A DNA stretch of 64,000 nt, from NCBI RefSeq assembly GCF_014042345.1, contig NZ_JACEZT010000002.1, forward strand, positions 367,346 to 431,345. The letters run 5' to 3'. The notes under the pieces are model-generated. The model saw only the letters and a program-made list of their open reading frames with translations. It was not told where the DNA came from and ran no database searches. Shown here one piece after another: positions 39,001 through 47,761 of this stretch; within the stretch, counting starts at the first letter, position 1, and each line of letters begins with the position of its first letter. The stretch is from Rugamonas brunnea (GTDB lineage: Bacteria > Pseudomonadota > Gammaproteobacteria > Burkholderiales > Burkholderiaceae_D). Both the position numbers and the translations under genes were made by a program.

Positions 39001-40179
39001 GTTCCTGCGCCGGCGCGCCAGGCGGCCGAGGAGGAGGGCATGGACGTGGCCCAGTTCGTGCAGCCGGACGCCATCGTAGTGCGGGCCGGCGAATTGCTGG
39101 TGGGCGACCGCAAGCTGGAGAATGTGCTGCTGGGCCTGTCCCACCAGAAGAATGTGTGGCAGGCCAACATCGATTCCAGCCAGGCCAACGGCTACCTGAC
39201 GTGGGCCGAGGCGCCCGGTGGCCTGGGCAAGGTCACGGCCCGGCTGTCGACGCTGATCATTCCCGAGTCGGCCGCCGGCGACGTGCGCGATCTGCTGGAG
39301 GGCAAGAACAGCACGGCCACCATCCCCGCGCTCGACATCATGGCCGAGCGTTTCGAACTGTTCAACAAACCGCTGGGCAAGCTGGAGTTGCTGGCCAATA
39401 ACGTCATGCTGAGCACGGGACGCGAGTGGCGCGTGAGCAAGCTCTTGCTGGCCAATCCCGATGGCGAATTGAAAGGCACGGGCCGCTGGATCAGCAAGGA
39501 TGGCGTGCAGAGCAGCAGCCTCAATTTCGGACTGGAGCTGATGGACGCGGGCAAGCTGCTGGACCGCTTCGGCTTCGCCGGCACGCTGCGCGGCGGCAAG
39601 GGCACGCTGTCGGGCGATATCGCCTGGAAGGGCTTGCCGTATGCGTTCGATATCCCCAGCCTGTCGGGCCAGATCACGATGAACGTGGAGAAGGGCCAGT
39701 TCCTCAAGCAGGACCCGGGCGCGGCCAAGCTGCTGGGCGTGCTCAGCCTGCAAGCCTTGCCGCGCCTGCTCAAGCTCGATTTCCACGACGTGTTCTCGGA
39801 AGGGCTGGCGTTCGACGGCATCACGGCCAACGCCGCCATCGACCACGGCATCGTCAAGACCGAGAACTTGAAAATGCACGGCGTGGCCGCCACTGTACTG
39901 ATGGATGGCACGGCCGACATCGCCAACGAATCGACCAATCTGCACGTGGTGGTGATCCCGCAGGTGAACCTGGGCACGGCGCCGCTGGTGTACGCGCTGG
40001 CCGTCAACCCCGTGATCGGGCTGGGCAGCTTCCTGGCCCAGCTGTTCCTGAGCGCGCCCGTGATGAAGGCACTCACTTACCAGATGCAGGTGACGGGGCC
40101 GTGGAAGGCGCCCGTCGTGACCAAGCTGGCCAGCGCCCAGCCTGATTCCCCGGCGCCGGCCGCCGTGCCGGCCCAATAA
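36031..40179 (+). CDS. yhdP: YhdP-family AsmA-like envelope protein
   Basis: A 1382-residue protein anchored in the inner membrane by one N-terminal helix (about residues 25-46, IKSVALLYFVFGVLFLVLRYA) with a long periplasmic beta-rich body of the YhdP/DUF3971-AsmA type. In E. coli YhdP, TamB and YdbH carry phospholipids to the outer membrane. The late segment FSEGLAFDGITANAAIDHGIVKTENLKMHG and the C-terminal LVYALAVNPVIGLGSFLAQLF are typical. I chose GTG 36031, just after AGAGGAG; the in-frame ATG at 35914 would add a non-homologous leader. It leads the yhdP-nit-tldD group. Confidence 0.9.
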   Translation: MTGNVPLAVRWQRLRAVYRVCNLASHHVLGFAIKSVALLYFVFGVLFLVLRYAILPNIDHYKPDIERLASRAVGNQVTIARLYASWNGLHPNLFLGDVLLRDAQGRQVLALPSVSATLSWWSVLAADVRFESLELIRPDLDARRLPDGTLVVAGVHIDLNQGGDGRAADWLLGQREIVVREGRIVWTDQLRAAPPLALDQLTLVLRNQWRRHQFALKATPPAALSAPLDVRADFTHPPFTSRVSNVAMWTGQLYAQLRDADLAAWNTYLTYPFTVQAGQGSLRAWVDLDHAKLAGFMADVRLANVAAVLGKDLPPLDLVQVQGRLAAREEYPAGDKEGKPTFGARGHTVELSNFSLTTRDGLTLAPTSLFEHHLAASGKQPEKTELRAPLLDLQTLASLAGRLPLTPRQRKMLADFAPHGRLLDVVAEWQGAYPALQTYRVRGRLDGLGLNPLPAQPPQPKTARSPAIAGMPAIPGFDNLSGSIDATEKGGTLSLDTQQLVLQMPAYFTEPSMPFERLAMRARWSFEKDDKLRVQVDSLDFAQQGLTASLSGSHVLPLAGKGLGQVDFTGKLNGFALNTIDRYLPLQTPHDLRAWLTGALEDGMAQDVTLRLRGDLAQFPFRTDTAAERARGEFRVAGRLENARLNYTPGETLRDEGKLPLWPQAEKIKGSFVFEGPRMEIRGDTARTGGAALSNVKAVIPDLTVHDMMLDIDGTATGPMQEFLKYVTVSPVQEWINHFTDETQSSGNTKLALKLHLPLNHLIDAKVLGVLQLQGNDVTLFNDLPPVLGSQGKIEFNERGVNLNGLGGSFLGGPVSISGGTQRDNAIVVKLAGTVTADGFRRNYPAPAMQRLASHFAGATRFGGQVTVRDHQLQVAVDTSLVGAGLDLPAPLKKAAPEALPLRFVMNSNLNPEGGAWRDDIRIGIGNAIAARYQRQKTGKGPWRLVRGGVGVNAPAPEPDSGVAFNLNMRALNVDAWLDLASAMSSAPAAVPAPARQAAEEEGMDVAQFVQPDAIVVRAGELLVGDRKLENVLLGLSHQKNVWQANIDSSQANGYLTWAEAPGGLGKVTARLSTLIIPESAAGDVRDLLEGKNSTATIPALDIMAERFELFNKPLGKLELLANNVMLSTGREWRVSKLLLANPDGELKGTGRWISKDGVQSSSLNFGLELMDAGKLLDRFGFAGTLRGGKGTLSGDIAWKGLPYAFDIPSLSGQITMNVEKGQFLKQDPGAAKLLGVLSLQALPRLLKLDFHDVFSEGLAFDGITANAAIDHGIVKTENLKMHGVAATVLMDGTADIANESTNLHVVVIPQVNLGTAPLVYALAVNPVIGLGSFLAQLFLSAPVMKALTYQMQVTGPWKAPVVTKLASAQPDSPAPAAVPAQ

Positions 40180-40198
40180 CTTTCTCCGAGGTGTAGCC

Positions 40199-40996
<798 letters not shown>

Positions 40997-41053
40997 GCCG
41001 CCTTCCGATACAATGGCAGCAACTAATCAGAGGCACCATCCAGAGGCACCATC

Positions 41054-42514
41054 ATGACCCCATTTGAACCGAATCTTTCCACCCTGGCCGTGGCGCGCGA
41101 CATCCTGCTGACGCCGTTCGGGCTGGACGAAGCCAAGCTGCTCAAGGCGCTGGGCTCCATGTTTACCCACAAGGTCGATTACGCCGACCTGTATTTCCAG
41201 TTCACCAAGAACGAGGGCTGGAGCCTGGAAGAGGGCATCGTCAAGACGGGCAGCTTCTCGATCGACCAGGGCGTGGGCGTGCGCGCCGTGTCCGGCGACA
41301 AGACGGCGTTCGCCTACTCGGACGACATCTCCGAAAGCGCGCTGCTGGACGCGGCCGCCGCCACCCGCACCATCGCGCGCGCCGGCGCCGGCAAGGTCAA
41401 GGTGGCCGGCCAGATGACGCAGCAGGGCGTGCGCTCGCTGTACCTGCCGCACGATCCGCTGGTGTCGCTCGACGCGACGGCCAAGGTCAAGCTGCTGGAA
41501 AAGGTCGAGAAGATGGCCCGCGCCAAGGACCCGCGCGTGGTGCAGGTGATGGCGGGCCTGGCCGGCGAGTATGACGTGGTGCTGGTGGTGCGCAGCGACG
41601 GCGTGCTGGCGGCCGATATCCGACCGCTGGTGCGGGTCTCGCTGACGGTGATCGTGGAACAGAACGGCCGCCGCGAAATGGGCTCGTCCGGCGGCGGCGG
41701 CCGCTACGACTACGGCTATTTCAGCGACGCGCTGCTGGAGCAGTACGCGACGGACGCCGTCAACTCGGCCATCGTCAACCTGGACGCGCGCCCGGCCCCG
41801 GCCGGCCCCATGACCGTGGTGCTGGGCCCGGGCTGGCCCGGCATCCTGCTGCACGAAGCCATCGGCCACGGCCTGGAGGGCGACTTCAACCGCAAGGGTT
41901 CGTCCACCTTCTCGGGCCGCATCGGCGAGCGCGTGGCTGCCAAGGGCGTGACGGTGGTGGACGACGGCACGCTGGCCGACCGCCGCGGTTCGCTTAACAT
42001 GGACGACGAGGGCAACCCGACCCAGTGCACCACGCTGATCGAGGATGGCATCCTGAAAGGCTACATCCAGGACACCATGAACGCGCGCCTGATGAAGATG
42101 CCCGTGACCGGCAACGCGCGGCGCGAATCGTTCGCCCACCTGCCCATGCCGCGCATGACCAACACCTACATGCTGGGCGGTGACAAGGACCCGGGCGAGA
42201 TCCTGGCGTCCGTCAAGAACGGGCTGTACGCCGTCAATTTCGGCGGCGGCCAGGTCGATATCACCAACGGCAAGTTCGTGTTCTCGGCCAGCGAGGCCTA
42301 CATGATCGAGGATGGCAAGGTCACCTACCCGGTCAAGGGCGCGACCCTGATTGGCAACGGTCCGGACGTGCTCAACCGCGTGTCCATGATCGGCAACGAC
42401 ATGCGCCTCGATCCGGGCGTGGGTGTGTGCGGCAAGGAAGGCCAGAGCGTGCCGGTGGGCGTGGGCCAGCCCACGTTGCGGCTGGACGGCGTGACGGTCG
42501 GCGGCACGGCCTGA
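41054..42514 (+). CDS. tldD: Metalloprotease TldD
   Basis: A 486-residue subunit of the TldD/TldE zinc protease, which degrades unfolded peptides and matures some ribosomal peptides in enterobacteria. The zinc-binding HExxxH motif is intact as HEAIGH at about residues 267-272, within GWPGILLHEAIGHGLEGDFN. Other landmarks: GSGGGGRYDYGYF and FVFSASEAYMIEDGKVTYPVKGATLIGNG. Its partner gene tldE (pmbA) is not in the window. The order yhdP-(nit)-tldD is conserved in proteobacteria. Confidence 0.96.
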   Translation: MTPFEPNLSTLAVARDILLTPFGLDEAKLLKALGSMFTHKVDYADLYFQFTKNEGWSLEEGIVKTGSFSIDQGVGVRAVSGDKTAFAYSDDISESALLDAAAATRTIARAGAGKVKVAGQMTQQGVRSLYLPHDPLVSLDATAKVKLLEKVEKMARAKDPRVVQVMAGLAGEYDVVLVVRSDGVLAADIRPLVRVSLTVIVEQNGRREMGSSGGGGRYDYGYFSDALLEQYATDAVNSAIVNLDARPAPAGPMTVVLGPGWPGILLHEAIGHGLEGDFNRKGSSTFSGRIGERVAAKGVTVVDDGTLADRRGSLNMDDEGNPTQCTTLIEDGILKGYIQDTMNARLMKMPVTGNARRESFAHLPMPRMTNTYMLGGDKDPGEILASVKNGLYAVNFGGGQVDITNGKFVFSASEAYMIEDGKVTYPVKGATLIGNGPDVLNRVSMIGNDMRLDPGVGVCGKEGQSVPVGVGQPTLRLDGVTVGGTA

Positions 42515-42579
42515 TCCTTCGCCGGATCAAGTGAAGAACAACAACATGGCTCAGATATAAGCTTATTCCAAGGAAAGCC

Positions 42580-42609
42580 TTGCCAATTTCAGTCTATTGT
42601 TGTTATAGT
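42580..42609 (+). promoter_or_regulatory. Putative promoter of the aroG leader
   Basis: TTGCCA (42580-42585) and TATAGT (42604-42609) are separated by 18 bases; transcription would start about 20 bases before the leader-peptide ATG at 42635. Confidence 0.55.
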
Positions 42610-42634
42610 CGTTCAAACACCACGGATTTCGTTC

Positions 42635-42703
42635 ATGCGCTCGATTGTTTTCTTTACCGGCTATTTTTACTTTAGCAATTCCAGCCTCAAGGCGGTGGAG
42701 TAG
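42635..42703 (+). CDS. Phe/Tyr-rich leader peptide for aroG attenuation
   Basis: A 22-codon ORF with the core VFFTGYFYF: six aromatic codons (four Phe, two Tyr) within nine codons, ending at TAG 42701. It lies between a promoter-like sequence and an intrinsic terminator 43 bases downstream, ahead of the DAHP synthase gene. The 3' end of the ORF contains GGCGGT (42691-42696), complementary to ACCGCC (42752-42757) in the 5' arm of the terminator, so ribosome stalling at the aromatic codons would leave GGCGGT free to form an antiterminator. The start has only a weak ribosome site (upstream CACGGATTTCGTTC). The regulatory role is inferred. Confidence 0.75.
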   Translation: MRSIVFFTGYFYFSNSSLKAVE

Positions 42704-42746
42704 CGGCCGGTACACGTAGCAGCAAAACGTAACCCAGCAGAATCCG

Positions 42747-42777
42747 AAAAAACCGCCAGCGATGGCGGTTTTTTTTT
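42747..42777 (+). terminator. Attenuator terminator upstream of aroG
   Basis: ACCGCCA (42752-42758) pairs with TGGCGGT (42763-42769) around a GCGA tetraloop, extended by A-T pairs and followed by a run of Ts. It lies 50 bp before aroG and 43 bp after the leader peptide stop. Confidence 0.88.
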
Positions 42778-42826
42778 ACCCTGAATTTTTCCAGACTTCA
42801 CCATCGAACCCTTAAGGAGTAACAGC

Positions 42827-43900
42827 ATGCCCCGTACCGACGACCTGCGTATCCGCGAAATGAAGGAACTGACGCCGCCCTCGCACCTGATCCGTGAATT
42901 TGCCTGCACGGAAGCGGCCGAGCAGACGGCCGCCGCGGCACGCGTGGCGCTGCACCGCATCCTGCACGGCCAGGACGACCGCCTGATGGTGGTGATCGGC
43001 CCGTGCTCGATCCACGACCCCAAGGCGGCCATGGACTACGCCCAGCGCCTGGTCAAGCTGCGCCAGGAACTGGCCGGCGAACTGGAGATCGTGATGCGCG
43101 TCTATTTCGAGAAGCCACGCACCACCGTGGGCTGGAAAGGCCTGATCAACGACCCCTACATGGACAACAGCTTCCGCATCAACGACGGCCTGCGCATGGC
43201 GCGCGAACTGCTGCGCGACATCAACGAAATGGGCCTGCCTGCCGGCACCGAATACCTGGACGTGATCAGCCCGCAGTACATCGCCGACTTGATCAGCTGG
43301 GGCGCGATCGGCGCCCGCACCACGGAGTCGCAGGTGCACCGCGAGCTGGCCTCGGGACTGTCGTGCCCGGTCGGCTTCAAGAACGGTACGGACGGCAACG
43401 TCAAGATCGCCGTGGAAGCGATCAAGGCCGCTTCCCAGCCGCACCACTTCCTGTCCGTGACCAAGGGCGGCCACTCGGCCATCGTGTCCACCAACGGCAA
43501 TGAGGATTGCCACATCATCCTGCGCGGCGGCAAGGCCCCCAACTATGACGCGGCCAGCGTGGAAGAGGCGTGCAAGGCAATCGCGGCCCAGGGCCTGGCG
43601 GCGCGCCTGATGATCGACGCTTCGCACGCCAACAGCTCCAAGAAGCCGGAGAACCAGGTGCCGGTGTGCGCCGACATCGCCAGCCAGGTGGCCGGCGGCG
43701 ACAGCCGCATCGTCGGCGTGATGGTGGAATCGAACCTGGTGGCCGGCCGCCAGGACCTGGTGCCGGGCAAGGAACTGGTGTACGGCCAGTCCGTCACCGA
43801 CGGCTGCATCGACTGGGACACCAGCGTGCAAGTGCTGCACAGCCTGGCCGACGCGGTGCGCCAGCGCCGCCTGAAGGCCGAGGAACGGGCCGCCGACTGA
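42827..43900 (+). CDS. aroG: 3-deoxy-7-phosphoheptulonate synthase, class I
   Basis: A 357-residue DAHP synthase, the first shikimate-pathway enzyme, joining phosphoenolpyruvate and erythrose 4-phosphate. It aligns by eye with E. coli AroG: DDLRIREMKEL, VVIGPCSIHDP, MRVYFEKPRTTVGWKGLINDP, SWGAIGARTTESQVHRELASGLSCPVGFKNGTDG, HCHIILRGG-like CHIILRGG, and the metal-site DASHANSSK. Allosteric type (Phe, Tyr or Trp) cannot be assigned from sequence alone, though the aromatic leader peptide upstream points to Phe/Tyr control. The ribosome site TTAAGGAG precedes ATG 42827. Erythrose 4-phosphate is supplied by transketolase, also in this window. Confidence 0.96.
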   Translation: MPRTDDLRIREMKELTPPSHLIREFACTEAAEQTAAAARVALHRILHGQDDRLMVVIGPCSIHDPKAAMDYAQRLVKLRQELAGELEIVMRVYFEKPRTTVGWKGLINDPYMDNSFRINDGLRMARELLRDINEMGLPAGTEYLDVISPQYIADLISWGAIGARTTESQVHRELASGLSCPVGFKNGTDGNVKIAVEAIKAASQPHHFLSVTKGGHSAIVSTNGNEDCHIILRGGKAPNYDAASVEEACKAIAAQGLAARLMIDASHANSSKKPENQVPVCADIASQVAGGDSRIVGVMVESNLVAGRQDLVPGKELVYGQSVTDGCIDWDTSVQVLHSLADAVRQRRLKAEERAAD

Positions 43901-43977
43901 GGCGGTCCCGGCGCGGGCCCTGCACGGGCCGGTGCCGCAGCCCGTGGCGCCGTGCGCATGGCGCGCCCGCCACAATG

Positions 43978-44012
43978 AAAAAAGCCCGCCGGTGCGAACC
44001 GGCGGGCTTTTT
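43978..44012. terminator. Bidirectional terminator between aroG and TonB receptor
   Basis: AAAGCCCGCCGGT pairs with ACCGGCGGGCTTT around a GCGA tetraloop, with A- and T-runs on opposite sides; it serves aroG (+) and the convergent receptor gene (-). Confidence 0.93.
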
Positions 44013-44031
44013 GACTACTGAGTCAGGCGTA

Positions 44032-46827
44032 TCAGAACTTGTACGAACCGCTCAGGTAGAAGGTGCGGCCCACAGGGCTGGCGTAGCGTGGGTCGTAGCC
44101 CAGCTGGTGCGAACCCGTGTTACGCAGCGACAGCGGTGGATTGCGGTCGGCCAGGTTGTTGATGCCGGCGGTCACGTCGAAGTTCTTCATCACGTGGTAC
44201 TGCGATTGCAGGTCGAACGTGGTGTAGCTCGGCACTTCCAGCTGGACATCGACGCAATCCTGGTTGGCGTCGTTGGTGGTCACGGCGCAGTTGTCGATGT
44301 CATGGTGCTTATCCTTGTAGCCGTTGCGATAGTTGGCGGTCAGGGTATGCGTCCATGGGCCCAGCTCGTAGGTGCTCGATGCTTTCACCACGTTGCGGAA
44401 CGTGACGGCGTCGTTGCTGCCGTATTCGTTCAGGCTGGTTTCCCACTGGTCGTTGGTGCCAGGGGTGGTGAAGCGCGACTTGAGCATGTAGGTGCCGGCC
44501 AGACGGTTGGTGATCTTGGCCTCGCCCAGCTTGGTCTTGAACAGCAGGTCATAGTCGATGCCGCGGTTTTCCTGACGGCCGATGTTGATCGGCATCAGTT
44601 TGATCGCCAGCGCGTTCACACCCGTCGACGCCTTGTACTTGGTGGTGTACAGGTCGATATACTTGTTCGGGTTGTTGGCGATCAGCGATTCGCTGACCGA
44701 CGTCACCGCGTCGCGGATTTCCACGTTCCACACGTCGACCTTGGCGCTGAAGGAAGCGTTTGGCTCCCACACGGTGCCGAACGACCACTGCTTGGAGTGC
44801 TCAGGCTTCAGGTTGGCATTGCCGCCCTGCCACACTTCCAGCTGGTTGCGGCCGTCGCAGTACTGGGCCAGCGGGTGGTTGGCCAGGCCGTTGGCGGCGC
44901 TCAGCGGGCAGTTGTAGGTGCCGCCGGTGACGCCGAAGTCAGCCAGTGGCTGGCCGATCTGCTTCATGCTGGCGACGCGGAAGCCGGTGCCGTAGGCAGC
45001 GCGCAGCAGCACGGTCTTGGTTGGCTGGTAGCGGGTGCTCAGCTTGTAGGTGGTGGCCGACTGGTTGTTGCCCACGGAGCTGTTGGTCAGGTTGTCGGTC
45101 AGCTTGCTGATGCTGTCGTAACGCAGCGAGCCGGTCACTTCCAGGTCCTTCACGATCGGCATCAGCAGTTCGGTGAAGGCGCCGGCGTTGTGACGGGTGA
45201 AGTCAAACGGGGTCTGGTCCGAATCGAACAGGATTTCCGAGTGGCTGACGGCGTCGTTGCCTTTTTCCGAGTAGCTGGTCTTGCGGTAGTCGGCGCCCAC
45301 GGCGATCTGCGACTTGCCGCCTGGCAGGTCGAACAGTTCATGCGAGCCGTGCACGTCGAAGCCGTGCATCTTGATGTCGGTGTTGCTGTAGTTGCCGATG
45401 TACTGGGTTGCTTTCAGCGCATCGACCATGGCTGCCGGCATCGTGCCCTGGGCGTACGGGAACGGATCGATGGTGCCGCTGGCCAGTGCCGCGTCGAACT
45501 TGTCGGCCAGCGGGAAGCCGCCCACGTAGTTGGTCGGCGACTTGTTGGTCGAATAGGTGAAGGCCGAATTGATGTCCCAGCCCATGGCGCTGCCGTCGAC
45601 GCCGGCGACGATGTCGGCGGTCTTGCTCTGGTAGTCGTAGGCACGGCCGCCCAGGTCCTGCAGGCGGTACTTGACGGTGGCCGAGGTCATGCCGCTCAGT
45701 TGTTGGGCCGTCAGGTAAGGCGCGACATACTTGGCGAACAGGGGCGAGGACTTGTCCAGCGAGAATTCAGCCGGATAGGCGGCGATGTTGGCGTACACAT
45801 GCGATTCGCCCAGCGACACTTCCGTGAAGGCCTTGAAGCCGCTGTTGCCCAGCTTGATGCTGGCCGAGCCGTAGGCGTTGTCGCGCTGGACTTCAGGCGC
45901 GATTTCCACGGTCGAGGTGTAATCGAAATAGCACTGGCCATCGCCGAATGCGTCAACGTGCGCCGGTGGGCACTTGCCGTTGATCTTCATGTAGGGATTG
46001 ACGTTGACCGACTTCTTGGCGCCGGCCGCGTCCAGGTAGCGGATCGTGACGTTAGGCGGGATCGAACGCGAGGAGCCGTTGAAGAACTGCAGCGGCTTGC
46101 CGGTGACGGGGTCGTTGAAGTTGATGATACCGGTCTTGGCGAAGTCGCGCTGCGACGCTTTCATGCGCGTCGATTCCTGGTGGCTGGCCGACAGGAACAC
46201 GCTGTAGCCGTCGTCCTCGATGTCGCCGAAGCCCTTGCTGATGCTGACCGACTTGTCCTTGCCGCCTGGGCTTTGTGGCTTGCTGTACTTGGCGTCGATC
46301 TGCAGAGGCGCGGCGCCTTTTTTCAGGATGAAGTTGACCACGCCGGCGATCGCGTCGGCGCCGTACAGGGCGGAGGCGCCGTCGGTCAGCACTTCCACGC
46401 GCTCGATGGCGGCCAGCGGAATGGCGTTGATGTCGATGGTGGTGCCGGAGTTGGCGGGCGCGATGCGGCGGCCGTTCACCAGTACCAGCGTGTACTGCTC
46501 ACCCACGTCGTGCAGCGAAGCGGTGGTCAGGCCGCCGCCGCCGCCGCCGACCGAGTCGGCCGCCACGGTGAAGCCCTGCATGACCGGCAGTTGCTGGATG
46601 AAGTCGGTGGCCGACGTGACGCCGGCGCGCTTGATATCTTTTTCATTAAACGTTTGCACCGGCAGCGACGCTTCGGCCGCGATGCGCTTGATGCTGGAAC
46701 CGGTAATTTCGATCCGTTGCACCGTCTGAGGTTGGGCTTCCTGTGCGTATGCCGCATGCATGCCCAGAGCCAGACCGCCAGCGCACATCAGGCGGATCGA
46801 GCGCGATAAAACTGTTTCAACCATCAT
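44032..46827 (-). CDS. TonB-dependent receptor with SRSIRLM-type signal peptide
   Basis: A 931-residue outer-membrane receptor. Signal peptide about 1-28 (MMVETVLSRSIRLMCAGG..., ending AAYA), then VQRIEITGSSIKRIAAEASLPVQ, plug motifs DFIQQLPVMQGF, YTLVLVNGRRI and ERVEVLTDGASALYGADAIAGVVNFILKK; barrel ends FYLSGSYKF. Two neighbouring ATGs (46827 and 46824) both follow GGGGAG. Substrate unknown. Divergent from the next receptor gene across a long gap of about 0.93 kb. It is a paralogue of the genes at 26.7, 47.8 and 50.8 kb. Confidence 0.93.
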   Translation of the reverse strand: MMVETVLSRSIRLMCAGGLALGMHAAYAQEAQPQTVQRIEITGSSIKRIAAEASLPVQTFNEKDIKRAGVTSATDFIQQLPVMQGFTVAADSVGGGGGGLTTASLHDVGEQYTLVLVNGRRIAPANSGTTIDINAIPLAAIERVEVLTDGASALYGADAIAGVVNFILKKGAAPLQIDAKYSKPQSPGGKDKSVSISKGFGDIEDDGYSVFLSASHQESTRMKASQRDFAKTGIINFNDPVTGKPLQFFNGSSRSIPPNVTIRYLDAAGAKKSVNVNPYMKINGKCPPAHVDAFGDGQCYFDYTSTVEIAPEVQRDNAYGSASIKLGNSGFKAFTEVSLGESHVYANIAAYPAEFSLDKSSPLFAKYVAPYLTAQQLSGMTSATVKYRLQDLGGRAYDYQSKTADIVAGVDGSAMGWDINSAFTYSTNKSPTNYVGGFPLADKFDAALASGTIDPFPYAQGTMPAAMVDALKATQYIGNYSNTDIKMHGFDVHGSHELFDLPGGKSQIAVGADYRKTSYSEKGNDAVSHSEILFDSDQTPFDFTRHNAGAFTELLMPIVKDLEVTGSLRYDSISKLTDNLTNSSVGNNQSATTYKLSTRYQPTKTVLLRAAYGTGFRVASMKQIGQPLADFGVTGGTYNCPLSAANGLANHPLAQYCDGRNQLEVWQGGNANLKPEHSKQWSFGTVWEPNASFSAKVDVWNVEIRDAVTSVSESLIANNPNKYIDLYTTKYKASTGVNALAIKLMPINIGRQENRGIDYDLLFKTKLGEAKITNRLAGTYMLKSRFTTPGTNDQWETSLNEYGSNDAVTFRNVVKASSTYELGPWTHTLTANYRNGYKDKHHDIDNCAVTTNDANQDCVDVQLEVPSYTTFDLQSQYHVMKNFDVTAGINNLADRNPPLSLRNTGSHQLGYDPRYASPVGRTFYLSGSYKF

Positions 46828-47761
46828 TTTTTTAGACTCCCCGAAGTTCTACTAAAAGCCCAGAGACGATCACCACTGGTCGTCGCGTCGTTCGCTGGGC
46901 CGCGCAAAAGAGGCTATGTTTCCCCTCCCAGAAAAAAGCGGGCTGGTTTGCCCCTTCTTCGGCTCGCATCTAAACATTCGCGTTCTGGGGTGTCAATCTG
47001 TAAATGTTGGCGTCTCAGCCTAATAATGTGTCTTGTCCTGCGCGCGTTTTTACAGGCAAATCGGACGATGCTGATTTTGTTTATAAATCAATAGGTGAAG
47101 GAAAATTAAAGTGGTTTAAAGACGATCTGACAACCATAATGTTTTGGAAATTCTTGTCTAGTTCAAAATTTTCGAAAGTTTCCGGAAGGGTACAAGATTG
47201 TATTTAAAACATTTTTTGTGGTGCTGGAACAACAGGCGTGGCCAGGCTGCAGCAACGGGAATGCGCCATGGGCGGGTGGGGCGGCGGGGAGAAATCGAGT
47301 GGCATGGTCGCAGCATTGTCCTGATATCCCGGACAACGTTTATTTCATGCTAAGACTGAAAAGCGACAGTTTTTCGGTGTGTGGAGGTGGGGCATAGCTC
47401 CCCAGTATCTAATGGTGCACCAAGAATCGGGCTGAGGGCGAGGAATACTTGCATGTTTGTTGTTTTATTACATCTTGATGACATGGGGCGCGTTGACACT
47501 GTTTGTGCTGCCATGTTCTCATCCATGATCAGTTAAGTGGCTGTTTTGGTCCAAAAGCCTACTTAAATTTGCCTGAAATGGTGAACTGGTAAATAAATCG
47601 GGGAGAAACCGGCCCCCGGCCTTGCTTGAACCATGCAGGTTTGTGGCATCACAAAATGCTCAGATCCGCGCAATTCATGCTTCAAAAACGAGCAGTGTTT
47701 AGTCGACGCATCAACCTACCAGCCGGTGCGCCGCTTAATAAATTCAAATTCAAGGATAGCA
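46828..47761. other. Long AT-rich gap between divergent receptor genes
   Basis: About 930 bp without a supportable gene. The centre (about 46980-47215) is markedly AT-richer than the surroundings. A 67-codon ORF at 47004-47207 has no ribosome site, no recognised motif and unusual codon use, so I do not call it. Space is ample for two regulated promoters or a small RNA. I see no Fur box and no clear sigma-54 site. Confidence 0.5.

Noticed and set aside
47004..47207. 67-codon ORF in the long AT-rich gap between two receptors
   Set aside because: No ribosome site, no recognised motif and codon use unlike neighbours; more likely chance in AT-rich non-coding DNA.
47633..47761. N-terminal extension of the 47.8-kb receptor
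   Set aside because: It would bury the signal peptide; ATG 47762 has a ribosome site and matches the paralogues.
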